From the NCBI GenBank assembly GCA_963854835.1, contig OY978526.1, forward strand, positions 37,734,501 to 37,798,500: DNA of 64,000 bases. Reading direction: 5' to 3'. The number at the start of each line of letters is the position of its first letter. Positions within the stretch are counted from its first letter, which is position 1. Below, piece after piece: positions 38,711 to 49,105 of this stretch. Under the pieces are notes generated by a model, which had not been told where the DNA came from, did not search any database, and was given only the letters and a program-made list of their open reading frames with translations. The translations under genes were made by a program, and so were the position numbers. Source of the DNA: Megamerina dolium. Lineage: Eukaryota > Arthropoda > Insecta > Diptera > Megamerinidae.

Positions 38711-41700
38711 TTATACTTCCCCTCGATATGGCGCAAGTCGCTCCAAGTGCACTACTTTAAACTTTGCTCTTTTATTCCAGGCACGTTGAATGCGATACAC
38801 TACGTCATTTATCTTTGCTATAATCTCATATGGTCCTTCCCAATGAGTCTGTAGTTTAGGAGACAGGCCTTTCTTTCGTTGTGGATTATGAAGCATTACA
38901 AGCTCTCCTTCATAGAACCCTTTTGAATTTGCTTTCAAGTCATACCTGGCCTTCATCTTATCGCTTATCATCTGCGACCGCTCTCTGATGAACTGATGTA
39001 CTTCATCCAACTGTTCCCGCTTTTCGCTAGTATAATTTCCTTCGGTTGATCTCGTTGGTGTTACAACTCCAAATTTTAAATCAGCTGGCAGTCTTAACTC
39101 GTTTCCAAAAATTGCCATTGCCGGTGTAGTAGCCGTCGTATCATGTTGTGCGCATCGATATGCCATGAGGAACATTGGTATATGTACATCCCAGTCTCTT
39201 TGGTATTTATCTACGACTTTTCTCAAATATTCCTCCAAGGTACGGTTAAATCGTTCTACCATGCCATCAGATTGTGGATGCAAAGGTGTTGTACGAGTTT
39301 TGTATATACCCAGCATACGGCATATCTCTTGGAATACAACTGATTCGAAATTTCGACCTTGGTCTGAGTGTAACTCCATCGGTACACCAAAACGAGTAAC
39401 CCATTGGTTGACGAATACATCCGCAACTGTATTAGCTTCCTGATTTGGAATGGGGTATACTTCAGGCCATTTACTGAAGTAATCTATAACCACCAGAACA
39501 TACTTGTTTCCTGCGTTGCTTATTGGAAATGGCCCAGCTATGTCCATAGCAATTCGCTCAAATGGAGCACCCACGGTGTATTGGTGCATCTTACCTCGAC
39601 TTTTCTTAGTGGGACCTTTGGCCATTGCACATTGCTTACATTTCCGAATCCAATCAGCGACATGGTCATGACATCCAACCCAATAAAATCGGTTCTTTAT
39701 TTTCTCGACGGTTTTGGTGATTCCCAAATGCCCTCCACTGGAGGCATTGTGATACTCAGCTATCACTTCATTTATTCTCGCCTTGGGTACCACTAGAAGA
39801 TCATTAGTGATTTTTCCATCCACACTTTCCCATGCTCGGAATAAACATCCGTCTCGTAAGTGCAGGCTTTGCCACTGCGCCCAGTATGCCTTTGCTATTG
39901 GACTCTCATTAGCCATTTCTTGCCAATCTGGACGTATGCCCTGCTCCTTGTATTCCATAATCTTTACGAGATCTGGGTCGTTCCGCTGATCTTCTTGCAC
40001 TCGTTCGGTGGTCCATGACTCCTCCGGCAATATATTCGTAAGTCGTATGTCGACAATGTGCTCCTTGCTTTCCACTCGAGAACAATGTTTACATTCCATT
40101 TTGCAAGGACGACGAGATAGAGCATCCGCGTTGCCGTGATGTCCTCCTTTACGATGTTCGATGGTAAAATCATAACTCTGCAGCCTTTCAATCCAGCGCG
40201 CCAATTGTCCTTCTGGGTTTTTAAATTGCAATAACCACCTTAGCGCTGAGTGGTCAGTTCGTAGATGAAATGACTGACCGTACAAGTATTTATGGAAATA
40301 CTTTACACATTCCAGTATTGCGAGCAACTCTCTTCGTGTGACACAGTAATTTCTTTCTGACTTCGACAGGATTTTACTGTAGTATGCTATTACTTTTTCT
40401 TGCCCATCTATGATCTGAGAGAGCACACCACCTATTCCATAGCCACTCGCATCTGTGTCCAACACAAACTTTTGACCAGGTACTGGATACGCTAATATTG
40501 GTGCTGAACAGAGTTTTTCTTTCAGCTGTTCGAATGCTTTCTGTTGGTCCTCGCCCCACACAAATGGTTTGTTCTTTCTTGTCAACTCATGCAGACTGCT
40601 GGCGATGTTTGCAAATCCAGGAACAAATCGTCTATAGTAGGTGCATAAGCCTAGGAAGCTTCTTAGCTCGTGAAGATTCGACGGAATAGGCCATTCTTGA
40701 ACTGCTGCTACTTTCTCCTCGTCGGTATGTACCCCTTCTGTTGTTACTTTATGACCAAGATATTTAACTTCTTGCCTGAAGAGTGAACACTTTTTCATAT
40801 TCAGTTTAAGCCCTGCTGATTTTATACGCTCAAATACTTCTTTCAACTTTTCCAGGTGGTCGTTAAAATCTTTTCCCATCACAATAATGTCATCGAGGTA
40901 CACCAAGCACGTTTTCCAGTGTAGTCCTCTGAGTACACGCTCCATCAAACGTTCGAAAGTAGCTGGCGCATTGCATAAACCAAATGGCATGACTGTAAAT
41001 TGCCATAGACCATCGCCAATACTGAAAGCTGTTTTCTCTTTGTCTTCCTTACCAAGTTCCACTTGCCAGTAGCCACTTTGCAAATCAAGAGTTGAGAACC
41101 ACTTCGCACCAGATAGTGTGTCCAGAGTGTCATCGATTCTTGGCAGTGGATAGCTGTCTTTTTTCGTAATATCATTTAGCTTTCTGTAATCCACACAGAA
41201 TCGAGTACTTCCATCCTTCTTCTTTACCAGCACAACTGGTGAACTCCAAGGACTCGCTGATGGTTGAATAACACCTTGTTTCTGCATATCGGAAATCAGC
41301 TTAATGGCTTCGTCTCTTTTGGCCAATGGAACTCGTCGTGGTGCTTGACGAATTGGTCTAGAATCACCGGTGTCAATGTGATGCTTCACGATGGTTGTTC
41401 GTCCTCCAGTTTTTCTATTTGAAGAAAATATTGAACTGTACTTCTCCAATACTTGTAAAGCCTTTTCTTTTTGCTGTTTGGTAAGCACACCTGCCCATTC
41501 CTCCATCTGTGCTTTTATTTCCGCCTTGCCAGTTCCTGATCTTCCACTTTTTATCGACGAACCCTTTTCGCAGTCTACTACGGCAGTAACTTCCTGGCAA
41601 TGACCAATCACCATTCCTTTCTTTACAACTGTAGATGTATTAGTTGGATTTAAAATTCGCACAGGTACTATTCCATTTTCTTTAGGTTCCACTAACGTCC

Positions 41701-42298
41701 TACCAGGTATGATGTTTTTATTTTGTATTTCTTCATCTGCTTCCACTAACCACAACTTGCCTGTCCCATCATCCACATTCATCTGTGCCCATATCACCGC
41801 TTCTGATTTTGCTGGAACCTCTTGGCGTTGACATGCCAGTACTCGTTTGATGTTCCCACTACGCTTGTAACCGATGTTCAATGGTAGTTCGACATTTGCA
41901 TAGCGCAGAATCCGTTGATTTAAATCTAACGTAAATCCGTTGTCAATCATAAAATCAACACCAATTATTACGTCATCGATGATGTCGGCCACAATGAATT
42001 CATGTTCCCATGTGCAATTTCCAATAGATACTCGTTTCTTTATCTTGCCCAGAATTTGTGCATCCTCACCCGTTGCTGTACGCAATTTTATTCCCATTAA
42101 AGGCTCAAACCTCCTTACCAAATCGCTCTTGATTATAGAATGTGATGCACCAGTGTCCAGAGTTAACATGAATTCCATATTGTCCAATTTTCCATCAATA
42201 GTCAAGCTGCTTGGCACACGCTGTAGTTGTGAAATGTGAATGATGGGGCAACCCACTGTTGGAGTCAGTTCACGCCCCGCTGAACTGACTCGATTTAG
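38711..42298 (-). CDS. pol: Pol polyprotein of the Gypsy element
   Basis: Replication and integration enzymes. The frame is -1 relative to gag and has no ATG at its start; a GTG at 42256 is the first plausible in-frame start codon, so expression by frameshift at 42298 is the best reading. Positions counted from 42256: aspartic protease LDTGAS (about 33-38), reverse transcriptase with FCVDYRKLN and YLDD (453-456), RNase H VLDTDASGYG (about 601), integrase zinc-binding His/Cys region (about 837-880), and core residues Asp906 (MDIAGP), Asp966 (HSDQG) and Glu1002 (MVERFN), a DD35E arrangement. The frame is uninterrupted to a stop at 38711, 38 bases before the 3' LTR. Many short plus-strand frames in this interval are antisense shadows. 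Confidence 0.95.
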   Translation of the reverse strand, partial: LNRVSSAGRELTPTVGCPIIHISQLQRVPSSLTIDGKLDNMEFMLTLDTGASHSIIKSDLVRRFEPLMGIKLRTATGEDAQILGKIKKRVSIGNCTWEHEFIVADIIDDVIIGVDFMIDNGFTLDLNQRILRYANVELPLNIGYKRSGNIKRVLACQRQEVPAKSEAVIWAQMNVDDGTGKLWLVEADEEIQNKNIIPGRTLVEPKENGIVPVRILNPTNTSTVVKKGMVIGHCQEVTAVVDCEKGSSIKSGRSGTGKAEIKAQMEEWAGVLTKQQKEKALQVLEKYSSIFSSNRKTGGRTTIVKHHIDTGDSRPIRQAPRRVPLAKRDEAIKLISDMQKQGVIQPSASPWSSPVVLVKKKDGSTRFCVDYRKLNDITKKDSYPLPRIDDTLDTLSGAKWFSTLDLQSGYWQVELGKEDKEKTAFSIGDGLWQFTVMPFGLCNAPATFERLMERVLRGLHWKTCLVYLDDIIVMGKDFNDHLEKLKEVFERIKSAGLKLNMKKCSLFRQEVKYLGHKVTTEGVHTDEEKVAAVQEWPIPSNLHELRSFLGLCTYYRRFVPGFANIASSLHELTRKNKPFVWGEDQQKAFEQLKEKLCSAPILAYPVPGQKFVLDTDASGYGIGGVLSQIIDGQEKVIAYYSKILSKSERNYCVTRRELLAILECVKYFHKYLYGQSFHLRTDHSALRWLLQFKNPEGQLARWIERLQSYDFTIEHRKGGHHGNADALSRRPCKMECKHCSRVESKEHIVDIRLTNILPEESWTTERVQEDQRNDPDLVKIMEYKEQGIRPDWQEMANESPIAKAYWAQWQSLHLRDGCLFRAWESVDGKITNDLLVVPKARINEVIAEYHNASSGGHLGITKTVEKIKNRFYWVGCHDHVADWIRKCKQCAMAKGPTKKSRGKMHQYTVGAPFERIAMDIAGPFPISNAGNKYVLVVIDYFSKWPEVYPIPNQEANTVADVFVNQWVTRFGVPMELHSDQGRNFESVVFQEICRMLGIYKTRTTPLHPQSDGMVERFNRTLEEYLRKVVDKYQRDWDVHIPMFLMAYRCAQHDTTATTPAMAIFGNELRLPADLKFGVVTPTRSTEGNYTSEKREQLDEVHQFIRERSQMISDKMKARYDLKANSKGFYEGELVMLHNPQRKKGLSPKLQTHWEGPYEIIAKINDVVYRIQRAWNKRAKFKVVHLERLAPYRGEV

Positions 42299-42304
42299 TT
42301 TAAC
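42262..42304 (-). promoter_or_regulatory. -1 programmed ribosomal frameshift signal between gag and pol
   Basis: On the minus strand the gag frame reads G TTA AAC TAA: heptamer GTTAAAC at 42298-42304, immediately followed by the gag stop. A 6-nt spacer (42292-42297) leads to a perfect 11-bp stem, GAGTCAGTTCA (42281-42291) with TGAACTGACTC (42262-42272), closing an 8-nt GC loop (42273-42280). A -1 slip on GTT/AAA continues as CTA AAT CGA, exactly the pol frame. Heptamer, spacer and stem geometry are those of classical -1 frameshift sites. Confidence 0.88.
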
Positions 42305-43611
42305 GATGGATCTGTGTTAGTGGAGCGATCACTATCCACCTTATTCTCCTTCTTTTGTCTTGCTGGAGAACTCGATCTTGATCGCTTTCGTCGTAGACGG
42401 CAGTCACGCGCCATGTGTCCTGGTTTGTCACAAATGAAGCACTTACCAGTAAATTTGTTTTCGCGTCGACCAGTTGTTCTTCCTTCAGGCTGCGCTACAG
42501 ATTTGAATGCCTGACACACTGCTTCAACCAGATCTGCTGTTTCTGTTTCTAGTTGGCGTACCCGTGGCATTGGTCGACACATCAAACTGGCGGCTTCAAA
42601 CGTCAAGGCACTACTGACTGTTTCGGCATAAGTATTCCTGGGTGACATGACTAGGGCACGCTTTGTCTCTCCATCACGTATACCATCTATGAATGCCTCT
42701 ATTTTTATTTTTTCGACGAACTCTTCCGAATTACCGGAGAACGCTAGATGACATAAGCGCTCAATATCGGAAGCGAATTCCTGAAGGCTCTCATTACTCC
42801 GTTGCACTCTCGATCTCAATTCCACTCGATGTAATTGACTCTTGTATTCATTTCCATATTTTCGCTGGAGTGTGTCCATCAGTGACTGATAGCTACCACG
42901 ATCTTTCTCTGGAATCATCTGTAACACCTCGGAAGCATTACCTTTTAATGCGACTATTAAAGCAGCAGTCTTGTCGCTATCATCCCATTGATTCTTCGAC
43001 GCTGTTGTCTCGAATTGAAGCTTGAAGATATTGAATGGCGTGCTTCCGTCAAATGTTGGTGGCTTTAGTTTGATTGTGCTTGAATCTCGAATCACTGATG
43101 TGGCTGGTCCATTTATTTTTAGTTGGTTGAGATCGTGCTGTAATTTCTCGAACTTATCTTCCAAATCATCTACATGTTCCTTTAAATCCGTGACCTTTTC
43201 ATTAATGGTTCCGGAAATTTCCTGAAATCTAAGTTCAATTCCTTTTTGTAGATTTTCGATGACGTGTTCTTGGCGAGCCGAATGTTCTTGAATTTCCATA
43301 CGCAATTCAGCCGAATGTTCTTGTAACTTCGCATTAATTCCTTGCAGTTGCTGCTGCTGCTGTTGCATCATGGATTTCATAAATTCCATGAGTTGACCAC
43401 TCGAATCTACCTTACTCTCTTCCTCGGCGTGCACAACTGCATGTATATCGTCTTCCTCGAAGAACTCATGTTCTTCTACATTAATTCCCTTAGCCTCCAT
43501 AGCTTGCCTCAGCCTCACCAGCAGTTCCGCCTTTGCACCTGATGACGATAGATTCATCTCTACCAACAGCTTTTTAAGCTGGTCCACTTTTAGTTGGTCA
43601 ATTTTCACCAT
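42295..43611 (-). CDS. gag: Gag polyprotein of the Gypsy element
   Basis: Structural protein that packages element RNA into particles. 438 residues. The N-terminus resembles a SAP-like helix-extended-helix motif (DQLKKLLVEMNLSSSGAKAE). A long Gln/Glu-rich coiled coil follows (about 75-165), then the retrotransposon Gag core (LKPPTFDGSTPFNIFKLQFE onwards) and one CCHC zinc knuckle, CFICDKPGHMARDC (Cys-x2-Cys-x4-His-x4-Cys). The C-terminus is Arg/Ser rich. The ATG at 43611 follows the primer-binding site closely. The stop codon TAA (42295-42297) directly follows a slippery heptamer, so a fraction of ribosomes should enter pol. Confidence 0.93.
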   Translation of the reverse strand: MVKIDQLKVDQLKKLLVEMNLSSSGAKAELLVRLRQAMEAKGINVEEHEFFEEDDIHAVVHAEEESKVDSSGQLMEFMKSMMQQQQQQLQGINAKLQEHSAELRMEIQEHSARQEHVIENLQKGIELRFQEISGTINEKVTDLKEHVDDLEDKFEKLQHDLNQLKINGPATSVIRDSSTIKLKPPTFDGSTPFNIFKLQFETTASKNQWDDSDKTAALIVALKGNASEVLQMIPEKDRGSYQSLMDTLQRKYGNEYKSQLHRVELRSRVQRSNESLQEFASDIERLCHLAFSGNSEEFVEKIKIEAFIDGIRDGETKRALVMSPRNTYAETVSSALTFEAASLMCRPMPRVRQLETETADLVEAVCQAFKSVAQPEGRTTGRRENKFTGKCFICDKPGHMARDCRLRRKRSRSSSPARQKKENKVDSDRSTNTDPSLN

Positions 43612-43622
43612 CTTTACAGAAT

Positions 43623-43638
43623 CCCACTTCTGACACCA
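43623..43638 (-). other. Primer-binding site
   Basis: The minus strand reads TGGTGTCAGAAGTGGG two bases inside the 5' LTR. TGG is the complement of the tRNA CCA end, and the rest fits the 3' acceptor of a leucine tRNA (inferred from the usual GTCAGRATGG start of leucine tRNAs). Confidence 0.8.
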
Positions 43639-43640
43639 AT

Positions 43641-44078
43641 TGTTACGTTTTTATTCTGTGAACGTTTAATTCTATTTGAATTACCTTGTTCGATCACTGG
43701 ATTCTGTTAATGATAACTGCAACACTTATTTTGTACAACTATATACAGCAACAATTTATTTAATAATTTCTATTTACAATCAACACTGTTTACAATCAAC
43801 TATTTACTATAACACTTAAATGTACTTGCAACTTTTGCCTCTGTATCAATGTTTTCGCAATCACGTTCGGAAGTAGATTGATTGTCAATTCTCAACACTA
43901 GCTCTATTTATACTCTGTTGGCAACACCCCAGAATCTTCCTTTATCGAGATTCTTCTCTTCCTTTCTCGTTGGCTTGTTCTGGTTATCGCTTATTTCTTT
44001 TTGTTGACATTCGTTTCGATGATGCCAATAGAGTCAGTCACAATAGTGATGAGTAATCAACTATCGATACTCGTTACA
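43641..44078 (-). repeat. 5' LTR of the Gypsy element
   Basis: 438 bp. On the minus strand it has a TATAAATAG promoter motif (plus CTATTTATA near 43906) and AATAAA further on (plus TTTATT near 43756), which fit U3/R functions. No difference from the other LTR was noticed. Confidence 0.93.
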
Positions 44079-44414
44079 ATACTAAGTTACTCATTGTGGA
44101 GTGACTCAAGTGGTCAGAAAATTTATGTCAAAATATGAGGTAAATCGACGCGGAAATCAAGTTTTATAAACCGCAATATGGACGCGTTGTTTGCTGTTTT
44201 TGCAAGACAATACACCAATTAAATATTTGAGATTATAAATATCAATGAAATAGTATACGAATTAGGTCCTTATCTGCCATATTCGCCCTATTTCGAAAGA
44301 TGACTCCTAGGAAAAAGGTTTGGATAAAACAGAAACGCCATCGCCTAACCAAACCCATATTTTGAAGCGTTGGAGAGGTACTTTTTTTCATTTACATATA
44401 TTATCTGGTACATA

Positions 44415-46065
44415 CAGTGGCTCCCAGCTTATTTCGTACAGTGACAGTTTAAAAATTGCTGCAGTCGTAATTCCTAATATAGCAAAAATTTGAACAAAAT
44501 ATAAATGCCATTTTAGAAAGGAAGGTTTGTTTTTTATTTTCCAAAATTTACTTTTTCAAAATTTTAGTGTTTGATACTATAAAAAAATAAAATAAGAAAA
44601 AAATAGGAAAATTCATGTCACAGCTTATTTCGTACAGTCTCTTTAAGTTCAAACTAAAAACAAAGTAAGTTGATTTTAATATTTAGTTGACATCCCTTAG
44701 CGTTAATGACAGCCTGGAGTCTATTTGGCATTGAATCCACCAATTTTTGAGTGATGTCTGGTGTGATTTTTTTCCATTCTTCCATCAGTACCTTCTTTAG
44801 GTCTTGCTTATTAGAAATCTTGTGTGTTCTTATTTTATTGTCCAAAATAGACCAAAGATTTTCAATCACATTCATGTCAGGTGACTGTGGTGGTGGAGAC
44901 ATCAAGTGTGGGCAGTTCCAAATAAGCCAAGATTGCACAATCCCAGATTTATGTTTTGGGTCATTATCTTGGTAGTACCGAAATTCTTCCCGCAAACCCA
45001 GTTTGTCTGCACTTTGAAGTAAATTGTTTTTCAGAATCTCGAGGTACTTCATTTTGTCCATTGTTTCCTCAATAAAAACCAATTCACCTACTCCGGCTGC
45101 TGACATACAGGCCCAAACCATCACGCTACCGCCACCATGCTTCACTGTGGGCTTAAGGTTCTCCTTGTTTAGCTCGGTATTCGCTTTACGCCAAACATAT
45201 GACATTCCGTCCGAGCCAAAAATATTAAACTTAGACTCATCCGCGAAAATAACGGTATTCCAGAACGCAGGAGTATTAATAATATGCTCTTTGGCGAAGT
45301 CAAGTCGGCGTTGTATATTCATTTTCGAAATGAATGGTTTCTTTCGGGCTACTCGACCGTTCAAGTCATGATTGCGCAGCACACGTCGGACAGTTTCAGC
45401 ACTGGATGATTTTCCTATTTCACGCTGAACCTCTGCAGCCAACTTCGGAGCGGATAACTTTGGATTTTTCTTAATTTTTCGTACAATATAACGCTCGTCT
45501 GAAGCGTTGAAAATGTTATTAGGTGCTTCTCTGCCCTTGTTCTCCAACCGATTTTCGCGAACGAAGCGTTGAATGATGTATTGGACAGTTGAGGCACTTA
45601 AATTTGTCATTTCAGCAATTTTTCGCACACTCTGACCTTTCCTAAAATGGTTAATTACCAGTTTACGCTGTTCCATCGTTGTACGACGACCCATAACGCT
45701 AAATGTTTAATTTACAGCACTTTAACTATTTAAAATAATAATAATAAAAATTGTTATAATAGTTAAAAAGGTCCAAAAACTCATACAATTCAAAAAAACT
45801 TTGTAACTGCGCGGCAGAATGAAACTTACTTACATTGAAGTTTGTGTACGAAATAAGATGTGAGCTGAAAATCAGCTGATCAATAGTTTTTCTCTCTTGC
45901 ATGACAAAAAGAACAATTTTTGGGGTTCCCCGTTTTCTTATTAGGTTTACTAAACACATACATAGACATCTACATTCAAAACTTATTGATAAGTTTTTTA
46001 GTTTCGATGTTACAGCCATGTACATAAAAATATATACACTGTACGAAATAAGCTGTGAGCCACTG
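44415..46065 (-). mobile_element. Intact Tc1-like transposon with IR/DR ends
   Basis: 1651 bp, bounded by TA (44413-44414 and 46066-46067). The outer inverted repeats start CAGTGGCTCCCAGCTTATTT (left) and CAGTGGCTCACAGCTTATTT (right, reversed) and are 28 bp long with one mismatch. The core CAGCTTATTTCGTACAGT is repeated inside at 44617-44639 and, imperfectly inverted, near 45847-45865, giving two binding sites per end. An uninterrupted transposase lies between them. All parts needed for autonomous transposition appear present. It lies 336 bp from the Gypsy element. Confidence 0.95.
44654..45694 (-). CDS. Tc1-like DD34E transposase, intact
   Basis: Cut-and-paste transposase of 346 residues, the normal size for the Tc1 group. 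It has an N-terminal paired-like DNA-binding region (VRKIAEMTNLSASTVQYIIQ, then SAPKLAAEVQREIGKSSSAE), and a basic linker. The catalytic triad is Asp in IFADESKFN, Asp in YYQDNDPKHKS and Glu in DMNVIENLWS, with 34 residues between the last two. The GGGSVMVW block typical of the family lies between the first and second Asp. The ATG at 45694 gives MGRRTTMEQR, a standard Tc1 start. No stop or frameshift was seen. Confidence 0.95.
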   Translation of the reverse strand: MGRRTTMEQRKLVINHFRKGQSVRKIAEMTNLSASTVQYIIQRFVRENRLENKGREAPNNIFNASDERYIVRKIKKNPKLSAPKLAAEVQREIGKSSSAETVRRVLRNHDLNGRVARKKPFISKMNIQRRLDFAKEHIINTPAFWNTVIFADESKFNIFGSDGMSYVWRKANTELNKENLKPTVKHGGGSVMVWACMSAAGVGELVFIEETMDKMKYLEILKNNLLQSADKLGLREEFRYYQDNDPKHKSGIVQSWLIWNCPHLMSPPPQSPDMNVIENLWSILDNKIRTHKISNKQDLKKVLMEEWKKITPDITQKLVDSMPNRLQAVINAKGCQLNIKINLLCF

Positions 46066-46224
46066 TATATTGCACCATATAATTGTTATATATTGTAGAT
46101 CTGCTTGATAAGTTTGTTAAACATATAAGGAATCTTTAAAATAAATTTTTATAGAACTCTGGACACAAGTGGATTCACCAATATTCATTCCATATGAATT
46201 TAAAATGCAAGTTTTTTTTTGTTT

Positions 46225-46558
46225 TTTTTTTTTTTTATGTGGCACTTATAATCTCCGAAGGGCTCTTTGGCAAAGCTTCTCTTCCATTGCTGTTGGGCGT
46301 GTTAAATTTTGGACAGTATTAAAAGGGACCTACTTATTTTAGCCGATTACTAATGGTAGAACACACAGAGTTTTTTTTTAGAAGCTTTTCCATGGCAAAT
46401 TGTAACTGCCGGAAGAATTGCCTATTGCTTTCCGACAGGTGGGTACTATTCGAAAATAAATCTTTTCGATATGAAATTTGTTATGCTTCAACCGGGGATT
46501 GAACCCACGACCTACAGATCAGAAGCCCAACACACTAACTACTGAGCTACGGTACCCA
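46225..46558 (-). mobile_element. tRNA-derived SINE
   Basis: Minus-strand copy. Its head reads GGTACCGTAGCTCAGTAGTT with B box GGTTCAATCC; the body and TGCCACATAAAAAA-type tail follow. The tail is T-rich on the plus strand (46210-46236). Target repeats are not clear. Confidence 0.85.
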
Positions 46559-46559
46559 T

Positions 46560-49105
46560 TACATATAAAAAACATAAAGCTTGTGTCATAAGGTATCGCC
46601 AATATTACTAATTCTACAAATAATGAAAAAAAAACTCCTTATTCAACAATACAATAAATAGAAGCATTTTATGATCAAGTTGATAAACCAGTTTATGGAA
46701 AATTGTGTAATTACAGATGTGTTCATTTAACTTTCATTTGAAATGTTCTAAGCATATGTATGCGTATAATACTCGTAATATAATTTTAAATTATAATATA
46801 TAGTATATAAATAAGTTTTATTTTATAATCCATGCGACCATGATAGTTCTACATATGCAATCTGCCAGAACTATAACTCAATACATGAAAATAAATCTAT
46901 ATAGAAGTTGGCGTAATCAATAGGAAATCAAGCCTACCTCTTATACAAGAATATTTTATCATATATTTGTTTTCACATTTTAAGCCTAAACGTATGAAGT
47001 TATGTAGCTACACTCAATGTACATGATTAAAATTGCCAATAAATGGACGAGCTCGAAAATGGGCGGTATCGAATGAAAACCAAATCACACTTGTGTATAG
47101 GAGGTGGACGAGATTTTCATCCGTTTTCGCTCATTTTCATATATAATAGTTCTCTGCTAAAACCTTGCGCACTAAGTTTCAGATTTATATCATTATATTT
47201 ATAAGCACCTATAGCGCACATGCCAACGAGTTTTTGTCGAAAATCTAATTTCCTATCTTCACTAAAATTAAATTTTTTGCGAATATCTCGTAAACGATTC
47301 TTTGGTGAAATTAATGGAGACAAGTTTCTCTTTCAGGAGCTCAAAGTTAGTCTAGAAAACTTACATTCTTTGAGGTACTCACAAAAGTGGAAAAAAATAT
47401 CGAGTAGTGTAATTTATAGTATTTCCACTTAGAACTTTATTTAATGTTCATTTTATTTCTCATGGACTTTGTTATCAAATAGTACAGTAATACTATATTT
47501 AAATACCAATCAGTCCAGTAGCGGATTTTAAAATTATTATTGGAGAGGGCTCTTATCTTATACTCCTTAAAAAGCTACAATAACTCAATAAATTATATTT
47601 TAAAATTAAATCAGGATAGATAGCACAAGGATCAATGGTAAAGATTGACATTTAATAATCGAACGAAAAAAGTAAAAGTAGATACGAGTATGCTTCATTC
47701 TAAACAAAGATCCTGATCCGACCCTGCATTAATTTTACAACTATTAGCAATAAGTGAAATAGTAGGTATAACATGTTAAGCAATAACATCTATGAACAAA
47801 CAAATATAAAATAACAAACCTTAAAATATCAAATAAAGTTGGATAGTAAGAAATGTCAAATATATGCAGGCCACAAATAATAGGGCGCTGGTCCATAATG
47901 ACATGTAGAAACATGTGTGTTGCGAGAAGAAAAACTTTCTAAGTAAAGTTAAGGACTTATTGAGTTATAAACACGAAATCATATAAAAATATCCGTCATA
48001 TTAACTTCTTTCGACAACACATTTCAAAGTTCATTTCATTCCAAAATAGTATATTGTATAATATTTAATACATATGAATATTCCCTCAATATTTTAGTTC
48101 CATTGTATTGTTAATAAAATGGCCACGTATTTTGCCAAAAAAATTTAAAACAGTATTTTTTCATAACATTTTCTTTACTCACTATACTTCTTTATTTGTC
48201 CAAAAAATGTGATATTGTCTTGAAATTTTGAAAATCCACTTGGAAGGTTGGAGGTCTTTCAGCTAATTAAATTATTAAATATGTACAACACCTTTAAACC
48301 TCAGACAAATTCTTTAGGATGGATATTGATGGTTTCGAATTCCCTGATGGTAATAGAATAAGATGACAGTGCTGCCACTATTTCCACCGACATACCAATA
48401 TACAGCTATTTTGCATATCTATAATATCTAACATTATCTCATCTCACCTCTATGTTAGCTTTTCTGAATTTTCGGGAATAAATAACAGCAACTACGTGCA
48501 GTGTTATATCGAGGGTTCTGCTGTCTGGTAGCGACCAATATAATTAGGTCCTTCCAAATTTAACACGCAGTATAGTACTGAAGGAGAAGTACTAAAAGAA
48601 CTCTTCGAAGCCTCCAAGTGCCAAATATATGCTTTGTCACAGTTAAACACTTGTATACATTTCTTAATGTTTTGCCGGGTTTTTGACAGAAGGAAATCAA
48701 ATGTAATCCTTCTTTAGATATGCCGAATTCTGATAATAGTTTGCCATTTACCGCCTCACTTATCTGGCTGAAATAGAAAAAGGCGCAATTTGACAGCTAA
48801 AAGTAGTCCGACCCTGAGCGCATGAGACAAATACTACAAATGCACATAATACCTAATAGCATCTACGTATTGCACTACGGAGTATAAATTTATGATGTAA
48901 AAAAGCTTTATATATATGTATGTATATAAATCCATACATATAAGTTATACATAGATGTATGTACATATGTATATATATTTATTTGAATCAGTGTAGGTTA
49001 TAAAACAGCAGATTCAAGTTCACATTTCTCTAATAAGCATACGATTTACTCAAAGGCTCGTGTCAGATTGCAAAGAAGAGTATCTCAGTGCGCTACTTTA
49101 TCGAA
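46560..49105. other. Intergenic DNA
   Basis: AT-rich, with small open frames (47117-47323 and 47220-47432 on opposite strands) lacking any domain. No element boundaries were identified. The right end includes the promoter side of JHBP-like gene F. Confidence 0.5.

Larger units (their letters stand above)
38235..44078 (-). mobile_element. Full-length Ty3/Gypsy LTR retrotransposon
   Basis: 5844 bp, oriented on the minus strand. Two 438-bp LTRs (38235-38672 and 43641-44078) start TGT and end ACA and look identical by eye. ATAC is duplicated outside (38231-38234 and 44079-44082). Order from the 5' side: LTR, primer-binding site, gag, -1 frameshift signal, pol (protease, reverse transcriptase, RNase H, integrase), polypurine tract, LTR. 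There is no env-like frame. Intact frames and matching LTRs point to recent insertion and possible activity. The leucine-tRNA-type primer site suggests the mdg3/micropia-like side of the Gypsy group, an inference only. Confidence 0.95.

Noticed and set aside
39143..41603. Several plus-strand open frames of 60-130 codons
   Set aside because: All are antisense to the pol gene of the Gypsy element and show no domain.
42254..42256. GTG as an independent start of pol
   Set aside because: The pol frame continues upstream into a well-formed -1 frameshift site, a better explanation than non-ATG initiation.
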